A stretch of DNA of 64,000 bases from Gemmatimonadota bacterium (GTDB lineage: Bacteria; Gemmatimonadota; Gemmatimonadetes; Gemmatimonadales; GWC2-71-9): the NCBI GenBank assembly GCA_009692185.1, contig SHZT01000006.1:99923-163922 (forward strand), in the 5' to 3' direction. Position 1 is the first letter of the stretch; every line of letters starts with the position of its first letter. Shown piece by piece: positions 25,989 to 34,162 of this stretch. Position numbers and translations under genes: made by a program. The notes under the pieces are model-generated. The model saw nothing but the letters and a program-made list of their open reading frames with translations. It searched no databases and was not told where the DNA came from.

Positions 25989-26353
25989 CCGACAACTCGC
26001 CGTTCGATCACCGTCCTGACCCGGAACTCGGGGACTGGCTGCGTGGGGCGTTGTCCATTCCCGACGAGCCGGCGTTCGTGGCGCGCGTCATGGCCCAGGT
26101 ACCGGCGCACATGGCCCGCGAAAACTGGCTGGATATCCTGGGAGACTGGGCTCGGCCCGGCCTCGCGGCCGCGGCGGTCCTCGTCATGCTGGCCGGCTTC
26201 TGGCTCGGCCGCATCGTGACGAACCCCCAGGGCGACGATGCAATCGTCGCTAGTGCCGGGGAGTTCGACCCTGACACGTTGCTCACGACACCGGACTTGC
26301 CCCAGGTGGACGTCAACCTGGTCATGGTCTACGAATACGAGAGGCAGCCGTAA
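25985..26353 (+). CDS. Putative membrane-anchored anti-sigma factor
   Basis: The ATG at 25985 overlaps the sigma stop (ATGA), giving 122 aa. The N-terminal ~55 residues are soluble and contain LGDWLRGALSIPDEPAFVARVM, comparable in size to an anti-sigma domain. A single helix follows (GLAAAAVLVMLAGFWLGRIV), then a periplasmic tail of about 40 residues. No zinc-binding HxxxCxxC motif is present, so it would be a non-ZAS type. Assignment rests mainly on position immediately after an ECF sigma gene and on topology. Confidence 0.65.
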   Translation: MTDNSPFDHRPDPELGDWLRGALSIPDEPAFVARVMAQVPAHMARENWLDILGDWARPGLAAAAVLVMLAGFWLGRIVTNPQGDDAIVASAGEFDPDTLLTTPDLPQVDVNLVMVYEYERQP

Positions 26354-26354
26354 C

Positions 26355-26795
26355 GTGGTGACTAAATCCCGGCTCTGGGCGACCGTCCTGCTGATCTCGA
26401 CGTTCGGGGCCGGCGCCGTGGTGGGCGGTGGCGCGACCAAGGTGTGGCGCGACCGGCACCCGCCCGAACGATCCCAGGCAGACCGCGGACCCCGGGACCG
26501 GGAGCGCGGGTTCGTTGCCACGCTCTCCAGGGAACTCAACCTGAGTGAGACCCAGAAGGACTCGGTCAAGACCATGCTCCGGAAATACGACCCCGCGTTC
26601 CGGGCCGTGATGGACGGCACGCGGCCCAAGTTCGACAGTCTCCGGGGGCTGGTGCACGCCGACATCAAGGGCGTGCTGGACCGCGAGCAGCAGGACGGAT
26701 TTACCCGCTGGGCCGCGCACATGGACAGCGTGACGGCGCGCCGGCGGGCCAATGACGCAGACCATGACAAGAAGGAGAAGAGTCGTGTACGGTAA
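26355..26795 (+). CDS. Spy/CpxP-like periplasmic sensor or chaperone, membrane-anchored
   Basis: The start is one of two adjacent GTG codons (26355 or 26358), one base after the anti-sigma stop; the product is about 146 aa. An N-terminal helix (LWATVLLISTFGAGAVVGGG) is followed by a charged, helical periplasmic region with LNLSETQKDSVKTML, the LTxxQ-type element of Spy/CpxP/CnrX-like proteins, repeated less clearly in IKGVLDREQQDGF. Such proteins sense or buffer misfolded envelope proteins or metals and often feed into sigma/anti-sigma control. Its place between the regulators and the exporter fits that role. Confidence 0.7.
   Translation: MVTKSRLWATVLLISTFGAGAVVGGGATKVWRDRHPPERSQADRGPRDRERGFVATLSRELNLSETQKDSVKTMLRKYDPAFRAVMDGTRPKFDSLRGLVHADIKGVLDREQQDGFTRWAAHMDSVTARRRANDADHDKKEKSRVR
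26773..26777 (+). promoter_or_regulatory. Ribosome-binding site deciding the TolC start
   Basis: AGGAG lies 7 nt before the GTG at 26785, whereas the upstream ATG codons at 26752 and 26764 have no comparable site. The GTG also gives a tidy signal peptide. Confidence 0.6.
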
Positions 26796-28137
26796 GACAT
26801 TGATCCGGCTCGCGGTGTTCGCGAGTCTCTCGATACAGATGGTCCCCGGCGCCGCCCCGGCGCAACAGCGTCCGGTGGGAGTCGGGACCGTTGGGGAACC
26901 GACCGTGATTCCCACGGTGAGCCTGACCGACGCCATCGACCTGGCCCTCAAGTCCCACACGTCCATCGTGCGGGCCACCGCAGACTTGGACATCGCCCAT
27001 GTCGGCCAGCGGGTAGCCCTGGCCAGCTGGCTCCCGAACGTCAACCTGAGTTCGTCGGCGGTCAAGAACGCACCGAACCGTATCGACCAGTTCGGCGTGG
27101 TGCGCCCGGTGCTCACGCCCTATTCCGGGTCGCTCAACTTCAGCGCGAACATCGTCGTGTGGGACTGGTTCGCCCGGGTCTACACGGGCCGCGCGGCCTC
27201 CGCCAGCGCGGCGAGCGCCGAGGCAAACCTGGTGAGCCAGACGTTCAGCGTAACACTCCAGACCAAGCAGGCCTTCTTTGGCGCGCTCGCGGCAGCCGAC
27301 CTCGAGCGCGTGGCGCTCACCGCCGTTCAGCGTTCCGAGGAACAGCTCAAGATCGCGCGCGAGAAACTGGCCGCCGGCAGCGCTGTCCGTTCGGACACGC
27401 TCACCGCGACGGTCAGCGTCGGCCAGGCCCGCCTCCAGGTGCTCACCGCCCAGACCCAGCGCGCCAACCAGGAGGCCACGCTAGCCCGGCTGATCGGGTA
27501 CGACAAGCCGGTTCGCGCCCTGGGCGATTCCACCGCGATCGCGATCGCGGACATCGACACCACCGCGATCCGCAGGGACGCACTGGCGGGCGCACCGGCC
27601 ATCGCGGTGGCGGACGCCTCGTTGCGTTCCGCCCGGGCGACGGCGAGCTCGGCCCGGACGGCCTACCTCCCGACCGTCAACGGCAGCTACAGCAATTCGC
27701 GGAGCGCCACCGACACGACGCTCGGCCGGGCGTTCGGGAACCTCAACCCGACCTGGAACGTGTCCCTGTCCGTCAATTTCCCGCTGTTCGACAAGCTCCG
27801 GCGGGAACAGACGATGTGGAACGCGAACGCCAACCGCGATGCCGCGGAGGCAAGCGCCGGAGACGCCAAGCGCAACGTGAACGCGCTGGTCACCCAGTGG
27901 CTGCAAGCCCTGAAGGCAGCGCAACAGCGGGCCCTCATCGCGCGGGCGAGCCGCGAAGCGGCCGACGAGGCCCTGCGGGTACAGCGCGAGCGCTACCGGC
28001 TCGGTGCCGCGACCATCGTGGACGTGTTGAATGCCCAGCAGCAGCTGGACCAGGCCGAGGTGGATGGCGTGAACGCGCGAGTGGACTACCAGGTGGCCAA
28101 GGCCAACCTGTCCGCCCTGGTTGGGAGGGAACTATGA
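26785..28137 (+). CDS. TolC-family outer-membrane efflux protein
   Basis: From the GTG at 26785 the protein is 450 aa, with a signal peptide ending GAAPAQQ. It has the two-fold repeated OEP architecture: an N-terminal half beginning [18 protein letters not shown], long coiled-coil helices ([20 protein letters not shown]), and a second half with matching [23 protein letters not shown]. It forms the trimeric outer-membrane and periplasmic tunnel of a tripartite exporter. The next three genes encode a MacB-type ATPase, an HlyD/MacA adaptor and an FtsX permease in overlapping frames, so this is the dedicated exit duct. Confidence 0.94.
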   Translation: MYGKTLIRLAVFASLSIQMVPGAAPAQQRPVGVGTVGEPTVIPTVSLTDAIDLALKSHTSIVRATADLDIAHVGQRVALASWLPNVNLSSSAVKNAPNRIDQFGVVRPVLTPYSGSLNFSANIVVWDWFARVYTGRAASASAASAEANLVSQTFSVTLQTKQAFFGALAAADLERVALTAVQRSEEQLKIAREKLAAGSAVRSDTLTATVSVGQARLQVLTAQTQRANQEATLARLIGYDKPVRALGDSTAIAIADIDTTAIRRDALAGAPAIAVADASLRSARATASSARTAYLPTVNGSYSNSRSATDTTLGRAFGNLNPTWNVSLSVNFPLFDKLRREQTMWNANANRDAAEASAGDAKRNVNALVTQWLQALKAAQQRALIARASREAADEALRVQRERYRLGAATIVDVLNAQQQLDQAEVDGVNARVDYQVAKANLSALVGREL

Positions 28138-28880
28138 CCGAGCGGATCGAGCACATGGATTTCAGCACCGGTGACATGCCACAGCCGGATATCATCATTC
28201 TCACCCACAAGCTGGCGCGGGACTACGTGCTGGGCTCGGAGACGGTGCGCGCGCTCCGCGGGGTATCCATCCAGATCAAGCGGAACGAGTTCACCGCCAT
28301 CATGGGGCCGTCGGGCTCCGGCAAGTCCACGCTCATGAACCTGATCGGCTGTCTCGACACGCCGACCGCGGGGGAGTACTGGCTCAACAGCCAGAAGGTG
28401 AGCGAGCTGGGGGATGACGAGCTGGCGCGGATCCGCAACAAGGAAATCGGGTTCGTGTTCCAGACGTTCAACCTCCTGCCGCGCGCCACCGCGCTCCATA
28501 ACGTGGAGCTCCCGCTCATTTACGCCGGCGTCGGCTCCAAGGACCGGCGGGATCGGGCCTCCGCCGCGCTCGAGCGCGTGGGCCTCGCCGATCGCATGCA
28601 CCACCGCCCGAACGAACTGTCCGGCGGCCAGCGGCAGCGCGTCGCCATCGCGCGGGCGCTGGTGAACGAGCCGAGCATCGTGCTGGCCGACGAGCCGACC
28701 GGTAACCTCGACAGCCAGACGAGCCACGAAATCATGGATGTTTTCACCCAGCTCCACGGGGCCGGGCAGACCATCATCCTCATCACGCATGAACGAGATA
28801 TCGCCGCCTTTGCCGACCGTCAGATCCACCTCAAGGACGGCGTAGTCGAGCGCGACATCCTGACGGAGAGAGCGGCATGA
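28134..28880 (+). CDS. MacB/LolD-type ABC transporter ATPase
   Basis: The ATG at 28134 (after GGGAGGGA) overlaps the tolC stop and gives 248 aa. It shows a complete ATPase: Walker [11 protein letters not shown]-loop [10 protein letters not shown], signature [16 protein letters not shown], Walker [12 protein letters not shown] and switch His in ITHERD. The [11 protein letters not shown] and [15 protein letters not shown] segments place it in the MacB/LolD subfamily, which powers mechanotransmission rather than classical transport. Unlike E. coli MacB, ATPase and permease are separate genes here, with the adaptor gene between them. Confidence 0.95.
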   Translation: MTERIEHMDFSTGDMPQPDIIILTHKLARDYVLGSETVRALRGVSIQIKRNEFTAIMGPSGSGKSTLMNLIGCLDTPTAGEYWLNSQKVSELGDDELARIRNKEIGFVFQTFNLLPRATALHNVELPLIYAGVGSKDRRDRASAALERVGLADRMHHRPNELSGGQRQRVAIARALVNEPSIVLADEPTGNLDSQTSHEIMDVFTQLHGAGQTIILITHERDIAAFADRQIHLKDGVVERDILTERAA

Positions 28881-30565
28881 CAAACAGACGGCGGATGGGC
28901 GGATGGGCGGATAGGCGGATGCTGTGGCCAATCCACCTTGTTGTTGGCACCCTGGCACTTGCCGGGTGCGAGAAGAAGGTTGAAGCGCCCGTCTACGAGG
29001 TCATCCCGGTCACCCGGCGCGACATCGTGGTCTCGGTGAATGCCACCGGAAGCATCCAGCCGGTGGACTCGGTCGAGATCAAGTCGAAGGCCTCGGGCGA
29101 GATCATCAAGGTCTACGTCCAGACCGGCGACGCGGTAAAGAAGGGACAGCTGCTGGTTCAGATTGACCCGCGCATCCCCAGCGCCACGCTGGAACAGGCC
29201 AAGGCCGACCTCGAAGTCGCCCAGGCGCAGGCCACGAACGCGGCCTCGACGCTGCGGCGGGCCGACGATCTGTGGAAGTCGAAGTCCATCACCGAGCAGG
29301 AATACGAGCAGGCCAGGTACACGGCGGCGCAGGCCAAGGCGGCCGTGGTGCGGGCGCAGACGAGCCTCGACAACGCCAAGATCGCCTACCAGGACACCGA
29401 CGTCCGCGCCCCGAAGGACGGCGTGGTGCTGACCAAGGCGATTGATGTCGGTTCGGTCATCCAGTCCGCCACCGGCACCGTGAGCGGCGGGTCGGTCCTG
29501 ATGAAGATGGCGAACCTGGATTCCGTGCAGGTCCGCGCCATGGTGGACGAGACCGACATCGGCAAGCTCGCCGCCGATCTCGAGGTGAGCATCACCGTAG
29601 ACGCGTACCCCAACCGGCCGTTCGCGGGCCGGGTGCTCAAGATCGAGCCGCAATCCGTCGTGCAGCAGCAGGTGACCATGTTCCCGGTGCTGGTGCGCCT
29701 GCCCAACCCGGATCATTTGCTCCGGCCCGGCATGAACGCCGAGATCGCGATCACGGTCGGCAACCGCCGCGGCGTCGTCGCGCTCCAGAACGCGGCGCTC
29801 CGCACCCAGCGGGACGTGGCATCCGCGGCCGGCGTCATCGGCCTGACGATGGACCAGGTCAACAAGCAGCTGGCCGACGCGCGCGCGAAGGCGGACACCA
29901 GCTCCGCCGGCCAGGCCTCGCTCGGCGCGGCGCCGCGCAAGGATGGCGAAGCGGCGGCCCGCGGCGGCGAGAAGATCAAGCTGCCGGACGGCCGCGAAGT
30001 GGACGCTCCCGCGGGCGTGGATGCCAAGAAGGCCAATGAGCTCTTCACGAAAATGGCCTCGGCTCGGACGAGCGGCGGTTTCCCCCAGCTTTCCGAGGAT
30101 GAACGCGCCATCATGCAGGCCCTGAGGCAGGCGGGGCTCATGGGCGGCGGCGGTCGTGGCGCCGGCGGGAACGCGCCGAGCGGCGGCATGACGGGCGGCG
30201 CGATGCCCGGCGGCGGGTTCATGATCCAGATGGGCGGCCCTCCCGGCGGCGGCGGCCAGACGAATGAAGCACGGCTCCAGCGGAGCGCGCGCCGGCAGCA
30301 GCAGGCGGGCCTGGCGTTCGGCGGCAGCTACATCGTGTTCGTGAAGAAGGGGGACGTGATCAGCGCCGTGCCGGTCCAGACCGGACTGACCGACCTGGAC
30401 TACTCGGAGATCACCAGCGGGCTCACGGAGAAGGACAGCGTCGTGGTCCTGCCGAGCGCATCGCTGATCGCCGCGCAACAGCAGTTCCAGAACATGCGGA
30501 ACAACATGGGCGCGCTGCCGGGCATGCGTACCAACCAGCCCGCCGGCGGACAGGGCCGCCGGTAG
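28877..30565 (+). CDS. HlyD/MacA-type periplasmic adaptor lipoprotein with large C-proximal insertion
   Basis: The frame opens at the ATG overlapping the ATPase stop (562 aa), but residues 5-15 are encoded by an 8-bp repeat array. An in-frame ATG at 28919 gives a clean lipoprotein signal ([17 protein letters not shown]). The barrel-sandwich/lipoyl region ([20 protein letters not shown]), a helical hairpin (residues ~95-165) and beta-barrel follow. Between the strand [10 protein letters not shown] (near 300) and [16 protein letters not shown] (near 485) lies an insertion of about 170 residues, part helical, part Gly/Met-rich. Adaptors normally have a short loop there. It bridges the FtsX permease to TolC. 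Confidence 0.9.
   Translation: MTNRRRMGGWADRRMLWPIHLVVGTLALAGCEKKVEAPVYEVIPVTRRDIVVSVNATGSIQPVDSVEIKSKASGEIIKVYVQTGDAVKKGQLLVQIDPRIPSATLEQAKADLEVAQAQATNAASTLRRADDLWKSKSITEQEYEQARYTAAQAKAAVVRAQTSLDNAKIAYQDTDVRAPKDGVVLTKAIDVGSVIQSATGTVSGGSVLMKMANLDSVQVRAMVDETDIGKLAADLEVSITVDAYPNRPFAGRVLKIEPQSVVQQQVTMFPVLVRLPNPDHLLRPGMNAEIAITVGNRRGVVALQNAALRTQRDVASAAGVIGLTMDQVNKQLADARAKADTSSAGQASLGAAPRKDGEAAARGGEKIKLPDGREVDAPAGVDAKKANELFTKMASARTSGGFPQLSEDERAIMQALRQAGLMGGGGRGAGGNAPSGGMTGGAMPGGGFMIQMGGPPGGGGQTNEARLQRSARRQQQAGLAFGGSYIVFVKKGDVISAVPVQTGLTDLDYSEITSGLTEKDSVVVLPSASLIAAQQQFQNMRNNMGALPGMRTNQPAGGQGRR
28891..28922 (+). repeat. 8-bp tandem array (GCGGATGG family), 4 copies, at the adaptor gene start
   Basis: Units GCGGATGG, GCGGATGG, GCGGATAG and GCGGATGC lie between the overlapping ATG (28877) and an in-frame ATG at 28919 that opens the lipoprotein signal. 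Confidence 0.9.
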
Positions 30566-31779
30566 TGCTCTTCGGCGAAATCCTGGCCGTCGCGCTCGGC
30601 GCCATCCGCGCCAACAAGCTCCGCTCGTTCCTGACGGCGCTGGGCATCGTGATCGGTGTCGCCGCCGTGATCACCATGGTGGCGATCGGCTCGGGTGCGC
30701 AGAAGGCGGTCCAGGACCAGATCCAGGCGCTGGGCACCAACTTGCTGAGCGTGTTCCCCGGCCAGCAGATGTTCGGCGGCATCGCGGGGGAAAACCGGGC
30801 CAACATGAAGGTGGACGACGCGATGGCGTTGGCCATCGAGGGCACCACCTTCGCCAACGTTCTGCCGGAGTTGCAGCGCAACCTGCAGGTGAAGTACGGC
30901 AACAAGAACGGGAATGTCCGCATCATCGGCGCGACGTCGAACTACCCGGAAGTCAAGAATTTCAAGATCGAGCACGGCCAGATGTTCACCAATGGCGAGG
31001 ACGAGTCGCGCAAGCGTGTCGCGGTCATCGGTTCGGGGATCCCGACGATCTTCAACGTGAACGGCGCCGCGATGGTCGGGCAGGAGCTCCAGATCGGCGG
31101 CATTTCATACGAGATCGTCGGCACGCTGGCCGCCAAGGGCGCGTCCGGCGGGTTCCAGAACCAGGACGAGCAGATCCTGATTCCGCTCAACACGGCCCGC
31201 TACCGGGCCTTTGGGACGGACCGGATCAACTCGATTACGATCCAGGTCCGAGACCCCGACTCGGTGAACATTGCCATGCTCCAGATCGAGCGGATCCTGA
31301 GGCGCGAGCACGCTATTCCCCCGGGCTCGGACAACGACTTCCAGATCCGGAACCAGGCCGAGTTCCTGTCGGCGTTCCAGCAGACGACCCAGACGTTCAC
31401 ACTGCTGCTGGCCGGCATCGCCGCGGTGAGCCTCATCGTGGGCGGCATCGGCATCATGAACATCATGCTGGTGTCGGTGACGGAACGGACCCGTGAGATC
31501 GGCGTCCGGAAAGCGCTCGGCGCCACGCGCGGGAACATCATGCTGCAGTTCCTGATCGAGGCGGTGGTGCTCTGCGTGCTGGGCGGCGCGATCGGCGTGG
31601 CGCTCGGGAGCGGCAGCGCCTACGGGCTCGCCAAGCTGTTCCGCTGGAACACGCTGGTCTCGCCCTCCGCCATCATCATGTCGTTCGTGTTCAGCGCCAC
31701 CGTGGGCATCATATTCGGGCTGTGGCCGGCACGCAGAGCGGCGAGCCTGGATCCGATTGTGGCGTTGAGGTACGAGTAG
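30565..31779 (+). CDS. MacB-type FtsX-fold ABC permease
   Basis: This 404-aa GTG-start frame overlaps the adaptor stop by one base. It has the four-helix MacB topology: one N-terminal helix (LRSFLTALGIVIGVAAVITMV), a periplasmic domain of about 220 residues with porter and sabre-like parts (GTNLLSVFPGQQMFGG; IPLNTARYRAFGTDRI), then three C-terminal helices around GGIGIMNIMLVSVTERTREIGVRKALGAT. That last element is the coupling region of the FtsX fold. With the separate ATPase it forms the inner-membrane motor of a MacAB-TolC-like machine that expels substrate from the periplasm (peptides, lipids or small molecules). Confidence 0.95.
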   Translation: MLFGEILAVALGAIRANKLRSFLTALGIVIGVAAVITMVAIGSGAQKAVQDQIQALGTNLLSVFPGQQMFGGIAGENRANMKVDDAMALAIEGTTFANVLPELQRNLQVKYGNKNGNVRIIGATSNYPEVKNFKIEHGQMFTNGEDESRKRVAVIGSGIPTIFNVNGAAMVGQELQIGGISYEIVGTLAAKGASGGFQNQDEQILIPLNTARYRAFGTDRINSITIQVRDPDSVNIAMLQIERILRREHAIPPGSDNDFQIRNQAEFLSAFQQTTQTFTLLLAGIAAVSLIVGGIGIMNIMLVSVTERTREIGVRKALGATRGNIMLQFLIEAVVLCVLGGAIGVALGSGSAYGLAKLFRWNTLVSPSAIIMSFVFSATVGIIFGLWPARRAASLDPIVALRYE

Positions 31780-31780
31780 C

Positions 31781-31820
31781 GATGGTGGGCATGGGGGCAT
31801 GGCGGGATAGCGGCATGTGG
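31781..31820 (+). repeat. Degenerate 8-bp array bridging the permease stop and DUF5916 start
   Basis: Five imperfect units (GATGGTGG, GCATGGGG, GCATGGCG, GGATAGCG, GCATGTGG) fill the gap; the GTG start of the first DUF5916 gene is in the last unit. The consensus differs from GCGGATGG but the period is the same. Confidence 0.55.
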
Positions 31821-34162
31821 GCCCGTTTTTCTCGATGACCCTCCTCCTCGCCGCTCTCCAGGCCTTGGTCCCGGTGGCCGAGCTCCCGCCCTCCCGGGAG
31901 CCGGATGTGTTTCACGGTGGTCGAGGGCAGACGGAGGCCAACGCGCCACGGATCGAGAATTCGCGGGTCAGCGTGGATGGACGCCTGGACGAACCGGTCT
32001 GGCGCGAAGCGACGATCCTGACGGGGTTCTCGCAGTATTCGCCGGTGGACGGCCGGCCAGCCGAAGACTCGACGGAAGTCCTGATCTGGTACTCCCCGAC
32101 GTCCATCTACTTCGGCCTCAGGGCATTCGAGCCGCACGGCATCGTGAACGCGACCCTGGCGGACCGGGACAAGATTGACGGGGACGACCGGATCGAGATC
32201 CTGCTGGACACGTTCAACGACAGCCGGCTGGCGCTGTCGTTCGCGGTCAATCCCCTGGGGGTCCAGGCCGACGGCTTCCGCAACAACGCGTCGATCACCC
32301 GCGCGGATTTCACCACCGACTTCGTATTCGAATCCAAGGGCCGGGTGACCGAGTACGGCTACGAAGTGGAAATCCGTATTCCTTTCAAGAGCATTCGTTA
32401 CCAGACCGCCAAGGTGCAGACCTGGGGCCTCAATTTCCTCCGGCTGGTGCAGCACTCGGGCTATGAACAGACCTGGACGCCGGCCAAGCTGGGTGGCGGG
32501 CCGCTGGTATCGCAGTCGGGCAAGCTCGCGGGACTCACCGAACTCAAGCGCGGCCTGGTGCTCGACGTGAGCCCGTTCGCGCTGGGGAAGGTCAACGGCG
32601 CACCCGCCGCGGCGCCCGCAACCGGGTGGGCCTACGACGAGACTCCCGAGGGCGGCGTGAATGCCCGCTGGGGGGTCACCCCGAACCTGGCGGTGGACGG
32701 GACCTACAACGCAGACTTTTCGCAGGTCGAGGCGGACGCCGGGCAGATACCGGAAGACGTGCGGTTCGCCGTGTCATTCGCGGAGAAGCGGCCGTTCTTC
32801 CTGGACGGGATCGAGAAGTTCAACACGCTGAACCGCCTGATCTACACCCGGCGCATCGCCGACCCGATCGTGGCCACGCGCCTGACCGGCAAGCTTTCCG
32901 GCACGGACATCGGGTTTGTCTCGGCCGTTGACGACAAGTCCACGTCGGCGACGACCACCGACAACCCGATCTACAACATGCTCCGCTTGAGGCGCGACAT
33001 CGGGCGCCAGTCCTTCGCCGGCGTCACTTACACCGACAAGATGGACGGCAGTTCGTGGAACCGGGTCGCGGAAGGCGACGTCCACGTGGTGTGGAACAGG
33101 TCGAACTTCGTGGACATCCAGAACGCGTGGATGTTCAACCGGTCTGCAACGGGCGTCGCCACCCGGGCTCCCCTGTTCGAGACCGCGTTCGACTGCACCG
33201 GCAAGATCTTCGGGTGCCGTTACGGGGTGAAGGCCATTCACCCCAGCTTCCAGTCATCGAGCGGGTTCGTCCCGCGGTCCGGCCAGGTAGATGTCAGCAC
33301 GCTGTCCCGCGTCACCCTGATCCAGGGCCGGCGCGGCGCGTTCATGGAGAAGCTCAATATCCGGTGGAACACGAACTGGATCTGGCCGTACCTCGACTTC
33401 AACCCGGGCACGATTCCGCCCGAGAGCCGCTTCACGTTCTCCGTGCCGATGACCCTCCGGGGCGGTTGGACCGTTACGCCGGGCACGTCCTGGCGCACCT
33501 ACGATTTCCCGCAGGCGTCCTATGACCTGCGCATCCGGCGCACGCTGGGCACGGTCATCGACACGGTTCCGTACCTCGTGCCCGCCCGGATCAACGACGC
33601 GTGGACCGCGACGTTCCAGGTATCAAGCCCGCAATTTCCCAAGTTCGCATTCGACGCAAACATCCAGACCGGGAAGGACATCAACTTCACCGAGCCCGAC
33701 CGGTCGGGTTTCCTGTCGTTCAGCACCTCGGCCGATTTCCGGCCGACCGGCAAGTTCCGGACGACCGCGTCGTACAACATCGTGCGGCGGAACCGGGAAT
33801 CGGACGGCACGCGGTTCTCGACCCAGCACATTCCACGGGTCAAGGTCGAGTACCAGCTGTCCCGCTGGATTTTCCTCCGGTTCGTGGGGCAGTACAGCGT
33901 GGACGAGCGGGACGTGCTCAAGGACCCGGTGACGGGCTTCCCCATTCTCCAGCGGAGCGGCACGCGATACGTGCTGACCACCGCCCGCGCCGTGAACGAC
34001 CTTCGCATCGACTGGCTGTTTTCGTTCCGGCCGAACCCCGGCACCGTCGTGTTCGTGGGCTACGGATCGAGCCTCACCGAGACCAACGCGTTCGAGTTCA
34101 GCGACGTGCGCCGGGTACGTGACGGGTTCTTCGTGAAGCTCAGCTACCTCTTCAGGATGTGA
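31817..34162 (+). CDS. DUF5916 outer-membrane protein with CBM9-like domain (first of three)
   Basis: The GTG at 31817 lies in the last unit of a degenerate 8-bp array; an ATG at 31835 (MTLLLAALQALVPVAEL) is the alternative. The protein is 781 aa. About residues 40-215 form the CBM9-like sandwich (VDGRLDEPVWREATILTGF, ADRDKIDGDDRIEILLDTFN, YEVEIRIPFKSIRYQ). The remainder is a DUF5916 barrel with VEKR-type segment SFAEKRPFFLDG and a C-terminal strand FVKLSYLFRM. These proteins are predicted outer-membrane barrels of unknown cargo. It sits 37 bp behind the exporter permease and shares its transcript, so it may act as outer-membrane partner or substrate receptor. Confidence 0.85.
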   Translation: MGPFFSMTLLLAALQALVPVAELPPSREPDVFHGGRGQTEANAPRIENSRVSVDGRLDEPVWREATILTGFSQYSPVDGRPAEDSTEVLIWYSPTSIYFGLRAFEPHGIVNATLADRDKIDGDDRIEILLDTFNDSRLALSFAVNPLGVQADGFRNNASITRADFTTDFVFESKGRVTEYGYEVEIRIPFKSIRYQTAKVQTWGLNFLRLVQHSGYEQTWTPAKLGGGPLVSQSGKLAGLTELKRGLVLDVSPFALGKVNGAPAAAPATGWAYDETPEGGVNARWGVTPNLAVDGTYNADFSQVEADAGQIPEDVRFAVSFAEKRPFFLDGIEKFNTLNRLIYTRRIADPIVATRLTGKLSGTDIGFVSAVDDKSTSATTTDNPIYNMLRLRRDIGRQSFAGVTYTDKMDGSSWNRVAEGDVHVVWNRSNFVDIQNAWMFNRSATGVATRAPLFETAFDCTGKIFGCRYGVKAIHPSFQSSSGFVPRSGQVDVSTLSRVTLIQGRRGAFMEKLNIRWNTNWIWPYLDFNPGTIPPESRFTFSVPMTLRGGWTVTPGTSWRTYDFPQASYDLRIRRTLGTVIDTVPYLVPARINDAWTATFQVSSPQFPKFAFDANIQTGKDINFTEPDRSGFLSFSTSADFRPTGKFRTTASYNIVRRNRESDGTRFSTQHIPRVKVEYQLSRWIFLRFVGQYSVDERDVLKDPVTGFPILQRSGTRYVLTTARAVNDLRIDWLFSFRPNPGTVVFVGYGSSLTETNAFEFSDVRRVRDGFFVKLSYLFRM

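Noticed and set aside
27159-28160. Upstream extension of the ABC ATPase ORF into tolC (573-aa frame)
   Set aside because: The extension is Arg/Gly-rich out-of-frame tolC sequence; the ATG at 28134 with a Shine-Dalgarno and 4-bp overlap is the real start.
28891-28922. Possible CRISPR because of regular short repeats
   Set aside because: Units are 8 bp, contiguous and without spacers; no cas gene in the window.
28820-30478. A 552-aa minus-strand ORF opposite the adaptor gene
   Set aside because: Shadow of the HlyD/MacA frame, low-complexity composition, no motif.
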